The notes beneath the pieces are model-generated. The model saw nothing but the letters and a program-made list of their open reading frames with translations, did no database searches and was not told where the DNA came from. 56,040 nucleotides of DNA from Desulfobacca acetoxidans. GTDB taxonomy: Bacteria; Desulfobacterota; Desulfobaccia; Desulfobaccales; 0-14-0-80-60-11. The translations under genes and the position numbers were made by a program. Below are positions 10,541 through 20,232 of the stretch, piece after piece. The stretch is from NCBI GenBank assembly GCA_020722205.1, contig DYLF01000002.1:1-56040 (forward strand), read 5' to 3'. How positions within the stretch are numbered: the first letter of the stretch is position 1; the number at the start of each line of letters is the position of its first letter.

Positions 10541-11287
10541 ATGCTGACCCTCTATCAGGAAAATGCGCCGACGCCTTTAGCCTCAGACAGAACGTTCAAT
10601 TTCCGTTGTCATGCTGGCTTATCCTGCTTCAACCAGTGCTGCCGCGAAGCCCTCGTTATTTTAAGCCCTTATGACATCTTGAGGCTCAGCCGCCGCCTGG
10701 GCCTCACCTCAGGGGACTTATTGAAGCGCTATACCCGGCGGGAGGCCGAGGAGAAATCCAGGCTTCCTCTGGTGCTTTTAAAACCCTCCGGAGGCGGCGA
10801 GGTTGGCTGTCCCTTCCTGCGCCCCCAGGGATGTGCGGTATATGAGGACCGGCCGGCTGCCTGTCGTCTCTTTCCTCTCACCCAGGGGAGCCGCCTTACC
10901 ATGCAGGGCGCGGTGGATTATTATTACTGCCGGGTACTCCCCTTTTGCCAGGGCTTCTCAGAAGGCCCGGAGTGGAATATTGAATCCTGGCAAGTGGCGC
11001 AGGGCTTTCAGGAGTTCGATGCCCCTCGGCGGGAATGGTTGGAGATTATCTTGAAAAGGGGTCAGTGTGGACTGCCGCCGGCCGATGCCTCCGACCAGGC
11101 CCTCTTTTATATGGTGGCCTATGACCTGGATAATTTTCGGAAATTTGTCTTCGATTCGGCCTTTCTCAGGGTCCACCGAGTGGATAAGGACACCGCTGCC
11201 CGACTCCGGAACGATGACTTAGCTCTGCTGGCCTTTGGTTACTCCTATCTCAGGAAAGAATTCGGATTGGCAAATTGGGAAACCTGA
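10541..11287 (+). CDS. YkgJ-like zinc/iron-chelating cysteine cluster protein
   Basis: CX3CCR-type 'CHAGLSCFNQCCRE' and 'CPFLRPQGCAVYEDRPAACRLFPL'. Confidence 0.8.
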   Translation: MLTLYQENAPTPLASDRTFNFRCHAGLSCFNQCCREALVILSPYDILRLSRRLGLTSGDLLKRYTRREAEEKSRLPLVLLKPSGGGEVGCPFLRPQGCAVYEDRPAACRLFPLTQGSRLTMQGAVDYYYCRVLPFCQGFSEGPEWNIESWQVAQGFQEFDAPRREWLEIILKRGQCGLPPADASDQALFYMVAYDLDNFRKFVFDSAFLRVHRVDKDTAARLRNDDLALLAFGYSYLRKEFGLANWET

Positions 11288-11937
11288 CAATAAACTATCC
11301 GCAACATGCGGAAGTAAAAAAACCGTCATTACTAATTCAAGCTCTGCACCTCCTAAGGGGGCATAATCCAAGAATCATGATGGCAACCTTGAGGTCGTCC
11401 TCACCTTTTCCTATCACAGAGGGAGAGGGAAAATGGTGTAGGACAGCTGCCCTCGGCTGTTCCTTTAAAGAGCAAGCGGGGGGAGGTGTTCTAATCCTTT
11501 GGATTTCGCCGCCCGAAAGATCGATGGCCTTCTTGCTCTTTGATAAACAAATTTCTTCAGGGTGCAAAATATGCATACTAAGTTGTCATTCTCGTACCTT
11601 TTAACTCTCGTCGGTTGCTTAAAACCTGGGGTGCATTATGGTCATCGTCTTTAATCTCAGACTACCGACAAGCATGTCCAGGATAACCACCCGCTGAGCG
11701 AAGACAAAATTATCGGGGGTTGTCCGAGAGTCCCTTCCACTCCCGAAAAATTTATTGAAATCCTTATATAAATTTAATATAAGTTTATGGCTGCCATCGC
11801 GAGGGCCATATGTTGGAGCTTGGCAGATGGATGAAGAGGATTTTTTCCGTTTGCAGCCCTCGCTCAGCGTAAAAATTAAAAACTGCCGGCAATGTGGGCA
11901 GCAGAATCAATTTTCTTTATAAGATAAGGAGATTTGA

Positions 11938-14013
11938 ATGTCTGGCAAAGTGGCGCCTATCCGCAATCTGGCCCTCATCGGCCACAGCGGCTGCGGTAAA
12001 ACTTCCCTGGCCGAGGCCCTCTTATTCACTGCCGGGGCCACTAATCGCCTGGGCAAAGTGGATGACGGCAGCTCTATCCTGGATTACGAGCCCGAAGAAA
12101 TCAAGCGCCGCATCACCATTTCATCGGCGTTTCATCATTACTCCTGGAAGAAACATATCGTCTATCTGGCCGACACCCCCGGAGACGACAATTTCCTGGC
12201 CGACACTCGGGCAACCCTGCATGCGGTGGACGCCGCAGTGGTCATTATTGACGCGGTGGACGGCATCAAGGTGGGCACGGAGAAAGTCTGGCAGACGGCC
12301 AGCCAATATGGCTTGCCTCGTCTCATTTTCATCAATAAGTTGGAGCGGGAACGGGCCGACTATGCATCGGTCCTAACCGATATGAAGAACATCCTGGAGG
12401 CCCAGCCGGTGCCTTTACAGCTCACCTTGGGCCAGGAAGCCGCCTTCAAGGGAGTGGTGGACCTGATCACTCTAAAAGCTTACGTGGTCAGCGGCGGGAA
12501 GGTGGAAACTGTGCCGGTCCCTGACGACCTCAAAGAGGAGGTGGAAGCCGGGCGCAGTGACCTGTTGAATTTCGCCGCCGAAAGCGACGACGAGCTTATT
12601 GAGAAATTTCTTGAGGAAGGCGATCTCAGTCAGGAAGAAATCTATCACGGCCTGCGGCTGGGGACTCTAAAAGGCCGGATTGTCCCCGTCCTTTTTGGCT
12701 CCGCCCTTGCCAATATAGGAGTGACTCTGCTTTTGGACGCGATCAATCTGTTCCTTCCTTCTCCTGAAGATCGGGGCGCGGTACGGGGGAAAAATCCGCA
12801 AACTGGTCAGGAGGTGGAACTACTCCCAGACCCCGACGGCCCACTGGCCGCCCAGGTGTTCAAGACCATCGCTGACCCCTATGCCGGGCGGCTTTCCATC
12901 TTTCGCATTTATTCCGGCACGATGAACTCCGACTCCACCGTCTTTAATGCCACTCGTGGAGTGCCGGAACGCTATGGTCAGCTCTTCCTGTTGGAAGGCA
13001 AAGGGCAGAAGGCGGTGGGCAGCGTCGGCACGGGTGGCATCGCCGCCGTGGCCAAGCTGAAGGAAACCGTTACCGGAGACACCATAACCAGCGAGACTCA
13101 GCCAGTCATCCTGCCACCCATGACGATGCCTAAATGCATGATCACCTTGGCCGTCGAGCCCAAGACCCGGGGTGATGAAGACAAGGCCTTCTCCGCCATC
13201 CAGAAGCTATTGGAGGAGGACCAGTCCCTGCGGCTCACCCGCAACGCCGAGACCAAGGAAATCCTCTTGTCCGGCATGGGTTCGGTCCATATCGAAGCCA
13301 ATATTGAGAAGATCAAGCGGAAATTCGGGGTGGAGGTCAACCTCAAACCCCAAAAAGTGCCCTATCGGGAAACCATCAAGGGCACCACCAAAGTGCAGGG
13401 CAAGTACAAGCGCCAATCCGGCGGCCGGGGCCAGTACGGCGACACCTGGATAGAGCTGGAACCCCTCCCCCGGGGCGCCGGCTTTGAGTTTGTGGATAAG
13501 ATCGTCGGCGGCGTCATCCCCAAACAGTACATTCCCTCTGTGGAAAAAGGCATCGTGGAAGCCATGCAGGAAGGCGTCTTGGCCGGCTTCCCAGTGGTGG
13601 ATCTTCGGGTTACCTTATATGACGGCTCCTTCCACGAAGTGGATTCCTCCGATATGGCCTTTAAGATTGCCGGCTCCATGGGCTTCAAAAAGGGCGTCCA
13701 ACAGGCCCAGCCCACCCTCCTGGAACCTATCATGAAAATGGTGGTCACTGTACCGGAAGAAAATATGGGGGACATTATCGGCGACCTGAACGGCCGCCGG
13801 GGTAGAGTCTTGGGGGTGGACGCCCAGGGGCGTCTGCAGGTCATAACCGCCCATGTGCCGATGGCTGAGGTGTTGCTGTACGCTCCGGACCTGACCTCCA
13901 AAACCGGCGGCCGGGGTACTTTCGAAATGGAATTTTCCCATTACGAGGAGGTACCGCCCCAGCTGGCAGAAAAAATCATCACCGAAGCCAAGGCTGCCAG
14001 AGAGAAAGAATAA
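11938..14013 (+). CDS. Elongation factor G-like translational GTPase
   Basis: G1 'GHSGCGKTS', 'DTPGDDNF', 'NKLERERAD' and EF-G domains IV/V; RBS 'aaggag' upstream. Confidence 0.88.
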   Translation: MSGKVAPIRNLALIGHSGCGKTSLAEALLFTAGATNRLGKVDDGSSILDYEPEEIKRRITISSAFHHYSWKKHIVYLADTPGDDNFLADTRATLHAVDAAVVIIDAVDGIKVGTEKVWQTASQYGLPRLIFINKLERERADYASVLTDMKNILEAQPVPLQLTLGQEAAFKGVVDLITLKAYVVSGGKVETVPVPDDLKEEVEAGRSDLLNFAAESDDELIEKFLEEGDLSQEEIYHGLRLGTLKGRIVPVLFGSALANIGVTLLLDAINLFLPSPEDRGAVRGKNPQTGQEVELLPDPDGPLAAQVFKTIADPYAGRLSIFRIYSGTMNSDSTVFNATRGVPERYGQLFLLEGKGQKAVGSVGTGGIAAVAKLKETVTGDTITSETQPVILPPMTMPKCMITLAVEPKTRGDEDKAFSAIQKLLEEDQSLRLTRNAETKEILLSGMGSVHIEANIEKIKRKFGVEVNLKPQKVPYRETIKGTTKVQGKYKRQSGGRGQYGDTWIELEPLPRGAGFEFVDKIVGGVIPKQYIPSVEKGIVEAMQEGVLAGFPVVDLRVTLYDGSFHEVDSSDMAFKIAGSMGFKKGVQQAQPTLLEPIMKMVVTVPEENMGDIIGDLNGRRGRVLGVDAQGRLQVITAHVPMAEVLLYAPDLTSKTGGRGTFEMEFSHYEEVPPQLAEKIITEAKAAREKE

Positions 14014-14067
14014 GCAATAAATTGGTGATGAAAAGGGGGAAGATTAAAGGAGGGAATAACAGTAGAG

Positions 14068-14541
14068 ATGAACCGCAAAGGCTCGATAGTGGCCGTCAAC
14101 GTCAGTGACCGCAAGGGTGTGGCGAAACATGGTGTCCCTGCCGGCACCCTGGTGGTGGAGCATGGCTTGGCGGGCGATGTTCATGCCGAAGGCGGCAAAC
14201 GCCAATTGAGTCTGCTGGCCCTGGAGAGCATAGACAAGATGCGGGCGAAAGGAGCTCAGGTCAAACCTGGAGATTTTGCCGAGAACCTGACTACTGAAGG
14301 ATTGGAGCTGGACAGCCTACCGATCGGCACCCTCTTGAAAGTGGGCCCGGAGGCTATACTCGCGGTGACCCAAATCGGTAAAGCTTGCCATAAAGGTTGC
14401 GCCATCCGTGAGTTGGTTGGGGACTGCATCATGCCCCGGGAGGGCATCTTTGCCCGAGTCATCCAGGGAGGGGGAGTCAAGCCGGGGGATATAATCGAGG
14501 TGGTCCATGTTTCGGGTGGGGATTCTAACGGTGAGCGATAA
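14068..14541 (+). CDS. MOSC domain protein
   Basis: 'GLAGDVHAEGGKRQLSLLA...PGDFAENLTTEGL...IGKACHKGCAI'. Confidence 0.85.
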   Translation: MNRKGSIVAVNVSDRKGVAKHGVPAGTLVVEHGLAGDVHAEGGKRQLSLLALESIDKMRAKGAQVKPGDFAENLTTEGLELDSLPIGTLLKVGPEAILAVTQIGKACHKGCAIRELVGDCIMPREGIFARVIQGGGVKPGDIIEVVHVSGGDSNGER

Positions 14542-15007
14542 GGGGGCGGCGGGAGAGCGTCCGGATGGCAGCGGTCCGGTGCTGGCTCGACTTCTGCCTC
14601 CCGATTCATTTCAGGTGACCCACACGCTGATTGTACCCGATGAGTGGGAGGCCATTGTGGCCACCCTGGTAAATTGGAGCGATGAGGTAAAGTTGGATCT
14701 GATTCTCACCACCGGGGGCACCGGACTCAGCCCTCGGGACATTACTCCTGAGGCCACCCAAGCGGCGGCCGAGCGTTTGGTGCCGGGTATCCCGGAAGCC
14801 ATGCGGGCCGCCAGCCTGAAAAAAACCCCCCATGCCATGCTGTCCCGGGGCTTGGCCGCCATCCGGGGGAACACCCTCATTATCAATCTGCCCGGCAGTC
14901 CCAAAGGGGCCCGGCAGAACCTGCAAGTGATCCTGCCGGCCCTGCCCCATGCCCTGGAAAAAGTGCAGGGCAGTACAGCAGAGTGCGCCGGCCTCCATCT
15001 TAGCTAA
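14507..15007 (+). CDS. Molybdenum cofactor biosynthesis protein MogA/MoaB family
   Basis: 'GILTVSDKGAAGERPDGSGP...LTTGGTGLSPRDITPEAT...NLPGSPKGARQNL'. Confidence 0.88.
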   Translation: MFRVGILTVSDKGAAGERPDGSGPVLARLLPPDSFQVTHTLIVPDEWEAIVATLVNWSDEVKLDLILTTGGTGLSPRDITPEATQAAAERLVPGIPEAMRAASLKKTPHAMLSRGLAAIRGNTLIINLPGSPKGARQNLQVILPALPHALEKVQGSTAECAGLHLS

Positions 15008-15129
15008 CCGGATTGAGCAGACAGTTTTGGCCCGGCGGGTGAAATTCTCATCAGCGTTGGTGGGGGGCCGATTCTTTATTGCCCCTGCACTTTCCCTTCA
15101 AAGTCCGCCTTCAATTGCTGATTGCCAGG

Positions 15130-15651
15130 TTAGTGCCTGGGGTGTATGAGATTAGGGTTTTCCAAAGGTTGGCGCAGTTCTCGCACCAGGCCTCGCAGCT
15201 CAGCGACCTCGTCCCGGAGAGCACCGATATCCGCGGCAATTTTACCCAGCAGGGCCGTAACCCTCTCCAGGGCCTGTAAGTTGCTGGTCAATAAGGTTTC
15301 AGGAGAGTTGGCGCCGGCGTTAACTGCCGCCACCATCGAGCTTTTTCTGCAAGCACGCAATAACCACCAGTTGGGTTTGAGAAAGCTCAGGCCCATGCGA
15401 TGGCGTCCGACTCCCGAGGCGTTCTGCTTTGCCCAGGCCACTCTGGCGTCCAAGCGGGGGGTGGCATCCTCATCAGGCAATCTGAATCTGAAGCTCACCA
15501 TTTCCTCGGGGACCAGGAAGCAAGGGGCCTCCAGCAACGTCCCCAGTGGACTGATATCCAAGAGGTGAGCCTCAACAACCGGTTGATGGTTAATCTCCAC
15601 GACTTCCAAAAACACCGGAGAGCGCCACACTTGCCGGGGAATCCACTTCAT
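15130..15651 (-). CDS. PilZ-like domain protein with C-terminal coiled coil
   Basis: 'LLDISPLGTLLEAP...VSFRFRLPDEDATPRLDARVAWAKQ...RMGLSFLK' PilZ-like pattern. Confidence 0.55.
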   Translation of the reverse strand: MKWIPRQVWRSPVFLEVVEINHQPVVEAHLLDISPLGTLLEAPCFLVPEEMVSFRFRLPDEDATPRLDARVAWAKQNASGVGRHRMGLSFLKPNWWLLRACRKSSMVAAVNAGANSPETLLTSNLQALERVTALLGKIAADIGALRDEVAELRGLVRELRQPLENPNLIHPRH

Positions 15652-15806
15652 ATTGTTTAGGTCCCGTCTTCTGTTCGCAGTTAGGTTGGCAACTTAGGGG
15701 GGGTGGGCACCTCTCCCCTTTATGCCTTCCATAATTATAGGCCTCTGCAAGTTTTATCGACCGCTTTGGGAAGAAAGTTTAATTTTGGTGAGGCCGGATA
15801 AGTGTT

Positions 15807-16295
15807 TTAACGTGCACTAGGATCTGCTGGCTCCGGCTTGTGGCTCACAGTCTGTCGGTAATCCAGGTAAGATTGCAGGATGAGCACCGCAGACAATTGA
15901 TCGATGACCTGCCGCCGCCGCCGGCGGCTCAGGTCGGCGCTAATCAGCAGCTTCTCAGCCTCCGCCGTGGAGAGACGTTCATCCCAGGTGGTTAGCGGCA
16001 CCCCCAGGGCATCTGCCAGGTTTTTGGCCAGTTCCACGATCTTTGTGGCTGTAGCGGCCGGGCGTCCGTTCATGTGGCGGGGCAGGCCCACTACTATTTC
16101 CTGCACGCGGTAACCCTCCGCCAGTTGGCGGAGTCGGGCCAGATCATTAACCGGGTCCTGGCGGTGCAACACCTGAAGCCCCTGAGCCGTGAGGCCCAGG
16201 GGATCGCTCACCGCCAAGCCGATGCGCTTATCTCCCACATCCAAGGCCAAGATGCGTATTTCCTGCACTATATGGCTCATATTAACTGCCGGCAT
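15807..16295 (-). CDS. ruvX: Putative pre-16S rRNA nuclease / Holliday junction resolvase-like YqgF
   Basis: 'ILALDVGDKRIGLAVSDPLG', 'VVGLPRHMNGRPAATA', 'WDERLSTAEAEKLL'. Confidence 0.88.
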   Translation of the reverse strand: MPAVNMSHIVQEIRILALDVGDKRIGLAVSDPLGLTAQGLQVLHRQDPVNDLARLRQLAEGYRVQEIVVGLPRHMNGRPAATATKIVELAKNLADALGVPLTTWDERLSTAEAEKLLISADLSRRRRRQVIDQLSAVLILQSYLDYRQTVSHKPEPADPSAR

Positions 16296-16461
16296 CGGGG
16301 TTTTCGGTTCTGGGTTTTGGTAGCCGGGGAAAGACGAAATATTAACTTCTTATGAAGCCAGCCAATTTGTTTATCTTTTCTTGGATAACTAAGTTTTTGG
16401 AGTGGAGAGCATGTCTCAGATACAAGCGGTGACATTTGCGGGTCTGTAAGATGTCCACGTT

Positions 16462-16872
16462 TTACTTGGAGAGGAGCCAGACGGCGCCCAGGGCCAGCGC
16501 TATTCCTGCCAGCTGTCTCAGGCTGAGGCTCTCCTTGAGCACCAGCCAAGCCAGAACCACGGTAAGCAGGGGGTAGAGGGCGGTGAAAGGCACCACCACG
16601 GCGGCCTCGCCCCGGGCCAGCGCCTGAAAGAAGAATAAGAGCCCAAACGCCATACATAATCCGGCCGCTACGGCCGCCGCCACGCCGCTCGGGTGCCAGG
16701 GTATGGTGACGCTGCCGGTAACCAACAGATAAGCCAGCACCAGGGCATGTCCCGATACAGTGATGACATAAACCGCCAAGGGGGGGAGATGATGGCTGGC
16801 CAGCTTGCTCAGCATACCCCACGTCCCCCACAATCCCATGGCCAGCAAAGAGAATCCCAACCAGCCGGACAT
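16462..16872 (-). CDS. Single-domain EamA/DMT-family transporter
   Basis: 136 aa, hydrophobic helices, EamA-like C-terminus 'ALYPLLTVVLAWLVLKESLSLRQLAGIALALGAVWLL'. Confidence 0.8.
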   Translation of the reverse strand: MSGWLGFSLLAMGLWGTWGMLSKLASHHLPPLAVYVITVSGHALVLAYLLVTGSVTIPWHPSGVAAAVAAGLCMAFGLLFFFQALARGEAAVVVPFTALYPLLTVVLAWLVLKESLSLRQLAGIALALGAVWLLSK

Positions 16873-17241
16873 TCCTTCTCCCCTCCTGAGAAGCCCGGAT
16901 GTAAAGGGCCACTGTGCACCAGTAACAGGCGGCTCCTACCTCGTGCGCTTCTTAGGCCGATTTGAGATAAAAAAGAGTTCTCAATGGTGGTAAATTCACC
17001 CCTCACCTCCCCCCGTAAGCGGGTGGCAAGGGAGAAGTTGTGAATTGACCAGGAGATAAAGAAACTGCGATTTTATGAGAACTCCATGAATGACCCTCAA
17101 ATAGTGGTAAAATAGTAACCTTGCCTAATCCGCCATTTTCCTTTAAATTAAGATAATCCAGGGAGTCCTGCAAGGTAAATCAACGGCTCCAGGTCTTTCA
17201 TTTCCCAGACGGAGCGTCGGAGAACCATACCAAGGAGAAAT

Positions 17242-17955
17242 ATGCAGCCACACATAATGGGTCATCGGGGAGCGCCGGCCTACGAGCCGGAGAACACTCT
17301 GCGTTCAGTGCGCCGGGCGCTGGCAATGGGGGTAGAGGCAGTGGAAGTGGATGTCCAGTTGACCCGGGACGGGCGTCTGGTCGTCATCCATGATGACACG
17401 GTGGACCGCACTACTAACGGCAAAGGCCAAGTACGGAACCTCACCTTTGAGGAGATTCGCAGGTTGGATGCCGGTTTGGGTGAGCGGATCCCTTCTTTGG
17501 AGGAAATGGTGGACCTCGTGGTCGGCCGGGCCCATCTGGTGGTGGAGGCGAAACACCCTGAAGCCGCCCCAGCTCTGCTCCAATTCTTCCGGGAACGGCA
17601 GATCTTTGACCATACCCATGTCATTTCCTTCTGGCACCCTCTGGTCAAGGCCCTCAAAGAACAGGAGCCCAGGTTGCGCACCGGCATCCTTATGGTTGGC
17701 TGTCCGGTCGACCCGGTGGGTCTGGCCAAGGCGGCCCTGGCCGAGGCTCTGGTCCTTAATTTCGCCTATGTCACCCCGGAACTGGTGGCCGCAGCCCATG
17801 CCCATGATCTGCTGGTCTATATCTGGAACATCGACCGCGTCGATATCCTGGAATCATATCTGGCTATGAATCTGGACGGCATTGGCAGCAACCGACCGGA
17901 TGTGTTGATAGCATATATTAAAAGCAAGAGGCAAGAGGAAAGCAAAAGGCGTTAG
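17242..17955 (+). CDS. Glycerophosphodiester phosphodiesterase
   Basis: 'GHRGAPAYEPENTLRSVRRAL', 'EVDVQLTRDGRLVVIHDDTVDRTTNGKGQV'. Confidence 0.92.
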   Translation: MQPHIMGHRGAPAYEPENTLRSVRRALAMGVEAVEVDVQLTRDGRLVVIHDDTVDRTTNGKGQVRNLTFEEIRRLDAGLGERIPSLEEMVDLVVGRAHLVVEAKHPEAAPALLQFFRERQIFDHTHVISFWHPLVKALKEQEPRLRTGILMVGCPVDPVGLAKAALAEALVLNFAYVTPELVAAAHAHDLLVYIWNIDRVDILESYLAMNLDGIGSNRPDVLIAYIKSKRQEESKRR

Positions 17956-18094
17956 GAAAATTAGTGGGCAATCGTGGGCAATAAGACCGAGATTGAGGAA
18001 AGGCCTATAAGGTCATAACAATCACCGGTTCCTTTAGGCCATGGCTGAGGGGCTATGACCGGCTCAAGGTTGCTTCTGTGATAAGGAAGAAGGC

Positions 18095-20044
18095 ATGCCA
18101 GGAACTATTACCGAACAGATCATGAGGGCGCATCTGGTGTCCGGGGAGCTGGTACCAGGCGCCGAGATTGCTCTACGAATTGATCAGGCGTTGACCCAGG
18201 ATGCCACCGGCACCTTGGCTTGCCTGGAGTTTGAGGCCATGGGGGTGGAGCGCTCCAAGCTGGAGGTGGCAGTGAGTTATGTGGATCATAACCTGCTCCA
18301 GGCCGACTTTCGCAATGCCGATGACCATCGGTTTCTGAGGACTTTTGCCGCCCGCTACGGCCTGTATTTTTCGCCTCCTGGCAACGGCATCTGCCATCAG
18401 GTGCATTTGGAATCATTCAGTGCGCCAGGGAAGACCCTGTTGGGTTCTGACAGCCATACGCCCACCGCCGGCGGCGCCGCCATGCTGGCCTTTGGGGCCG
18501 GTGGGCTGGACGTCGCCTTGGCTTTGGCAGGGCAGCCCTTTTATCTGGTCATGCCGGAGATTATGGGGATCAGGCTGATGGGTGACCTGCCACCCTGGGT
18601 ATCGGCCAAGGATGTAATTTTAGAGCTGTTGCGACGATTGACCGTCAAGGGCGGGCGGGGCAAGATTTTGGAATATTTTGGCCCGGGGGTGGGGCGTTTG
18701 GCCGTGCCGGAGCGGGCCAGCATCGCCAACCTGGGAGCGGAACTGGGGGCCACCACTTCTATTTTCCCCGCCGATCGGCAGACCAGGAAGTTTTTGGCCC
18801 AACAAGGACGGGAACAGGATTTTCAGTTCTTCAAGGCCAAGGCCGGGGCCTGTTATGCCGAGGTCCAGGAGGTTAATCTGGCTGCTCTGGAACCTCTGGT
18901 CGCCTGCCCCAGCTCTCCTGACCGTGTGGTGCCGGTGACACAGGTGGCTGGCCTGCCGGTGGACCAGGTGCTCATCGGCTCCTGTGCCAACTCCTCCTGG
19001 CGGGACCTCATGATGGTGGCCAGGGTATTGAAGGGCCGCCGGGTGCACCCCCGAGTCAGCCTGGAGATCAACCCGGGTTCCCGCCAAGTGTTGGAAAATC
19101 TGACCTTGACCGGCGCACTGACGGTCCTGCTGGCAGCCGGGGCCAGGGTCATGCCCCCGGGATGCTGGGGTTGCATCGGTTTAGGCCAAGCCCCGGCCAC
19201 CGGGGCGGTGTCGGTGCGCACTTTCACCCGCAATTTTCCGGGGCGCAGCGGCACCAAGGACGATCAGGTCTATTTGGCCAGCCCCGAGACGGCGGTGGCG
19301 GCGGCAATTTTGGGGGAACTTACCGACCCCCGGCAATTGGGCCGCTGCCCCCGCATAAGCAATCCCCGCTATTTTCTCGTGAACGGCCGCCACATCCTGC
19401 CGCCGCCTGAGGAGGCGGTAGAGATTATCCGGGGACCGAACATCGTGCCCCTCCCGACGCTTTCGGCATTGCCGGAGGACTGGCAGGGTACGGTCTGGCT
19501 GAAGCTGGCGGACAACATCACCACCGACGACATCCTGCCCGCTGGCAGCCAGATTCTGCCGCTGCGCAGCAACCTCCCGGCTATCAGCCGGTTCACCTAC
19601 TCGAGGGTTGATCCGGATTTTGTCCGACGTGTCACAGAGCATTTGGAATGGGAAGAAGAGGTGAGGGCCAAAGAAGGAGCCATCGTGGCCGGCGAAAACT
19701 ATGGACAGGGGTCCAGCCGGGAACACGCGGCTTTGGCTCCCCGTTATCTCGGCGTCCGGGTCAAGCTGGTGAAAAGCTTCGCCCGCATTCATCTGGCCAA
19801 CTTGGTCAATTTCGGCATCCTGCCCCTGACCTTTGAAAATCCTGCCGATTATGACCTGCTGAGCCAGGGTCAGGTGATTTCTCTGCCAGGGATAAAGCAG
19901 CTTGTGCTGTCCGGTGCAGAACGCCTACCCCTGCACTTCGATCACAGACAAATCATGGTGCACCTGGACCTTAGCGCCCGCCAACGCCGGATCATCGCCT
20001 TGGGCGGGGCCTTGAACCTGGTTCGGGAGAGCGGTGATCAGTGA
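18095..20044 (+). CDS. Aconitate hydratase
   Basis: 'LLGSDSHTPTAGGAAMLAFGAGG', 'IGSCANSSWRDLM', 'NYGQGSSREHAALAPRYLGV'. Confidence 0.92.
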   Translation: MPGTITEQIMRAHLVSGELVPGAEIALRIDQALTQDATGTLACLEFEAMGVERSKLEVAVSYVDHNLLQADFRNADDHRFLRTFAARYGLYFSPPGNGICHQVHLESFSAPGKTLLGSDSHTPTAGGAAMLAFGAGGLDVALALAGQPFYLVMPEIMGIRLMGDLPPWVSAKDVILELLRRLTVKGGRGKILEYFGPGVGRLAVPERASIANLGAELGATTSIFPADRQTRKFLAQQGREQDFQFFKAKAGACYAEVQEVNLAALEPLVACPSSPDRVVPVTQVAGLPVDQVLIGSCANSSWRDLMMVARVLKGRRVHPRVSLEINPGSRQVLENLTLTGALTVLLAAGARVMPPGCWGCIGLGQAPATGAVSVRTFTRNFPGRSGTKDDQVYLASPETAVAAAILGELTDPRQLGRCPRISNPRYFLVNGRHILPPPEEAVEIIRGPNIVPLPTLSALPEDWQGTVWLKLADNITTDDILPAGSQILPLRSNLPAISRFTYSRVDPDFVRRVTEHLEWEEEVRAKEGAIVAGENYGQGSSREHAALAPRYLGVRVKLVKSFARIHLANLVNFGILPLTFENPADYDLLSQGQVISLPGIKQLVLSGAERLPLHFDHRQIMVHLDLSARQRRIIALGGALNLVRESGDQ

Positions 20045-20232
20045 CCGGTAATTGCCTTTCTATCGGGTAATTTGCTTACTTCTGTTATGGAGAGATTTTT
20101 TCTACCAACAGCGCCCAGGCGCGGCAAAAAGCAGTTAACATCAGGCCTCCTGAAGCATCCCCTGAGGTCGGCGGGTCTCTCGGGAAAGGAAGCGGCATAA
20201 AATCAACCCTATTAACAGGGGGAGTTTAAGCT

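Noticed and set aside
11690-11760. Possible tRNA-like segment before EF-G
   Set aside because: No T-loop consensus or cloverleaf could be assembled
16277-16912. 211-aa minus-strand ORF
   Set aside because: Out-of-frame overlap of the EamA gene and adjoining gap; composition not protein-like
18620-19792. Minus-strand ORFs opposite aconitase
   Set aside because: Shadow ORFs of a strongly conserved gene
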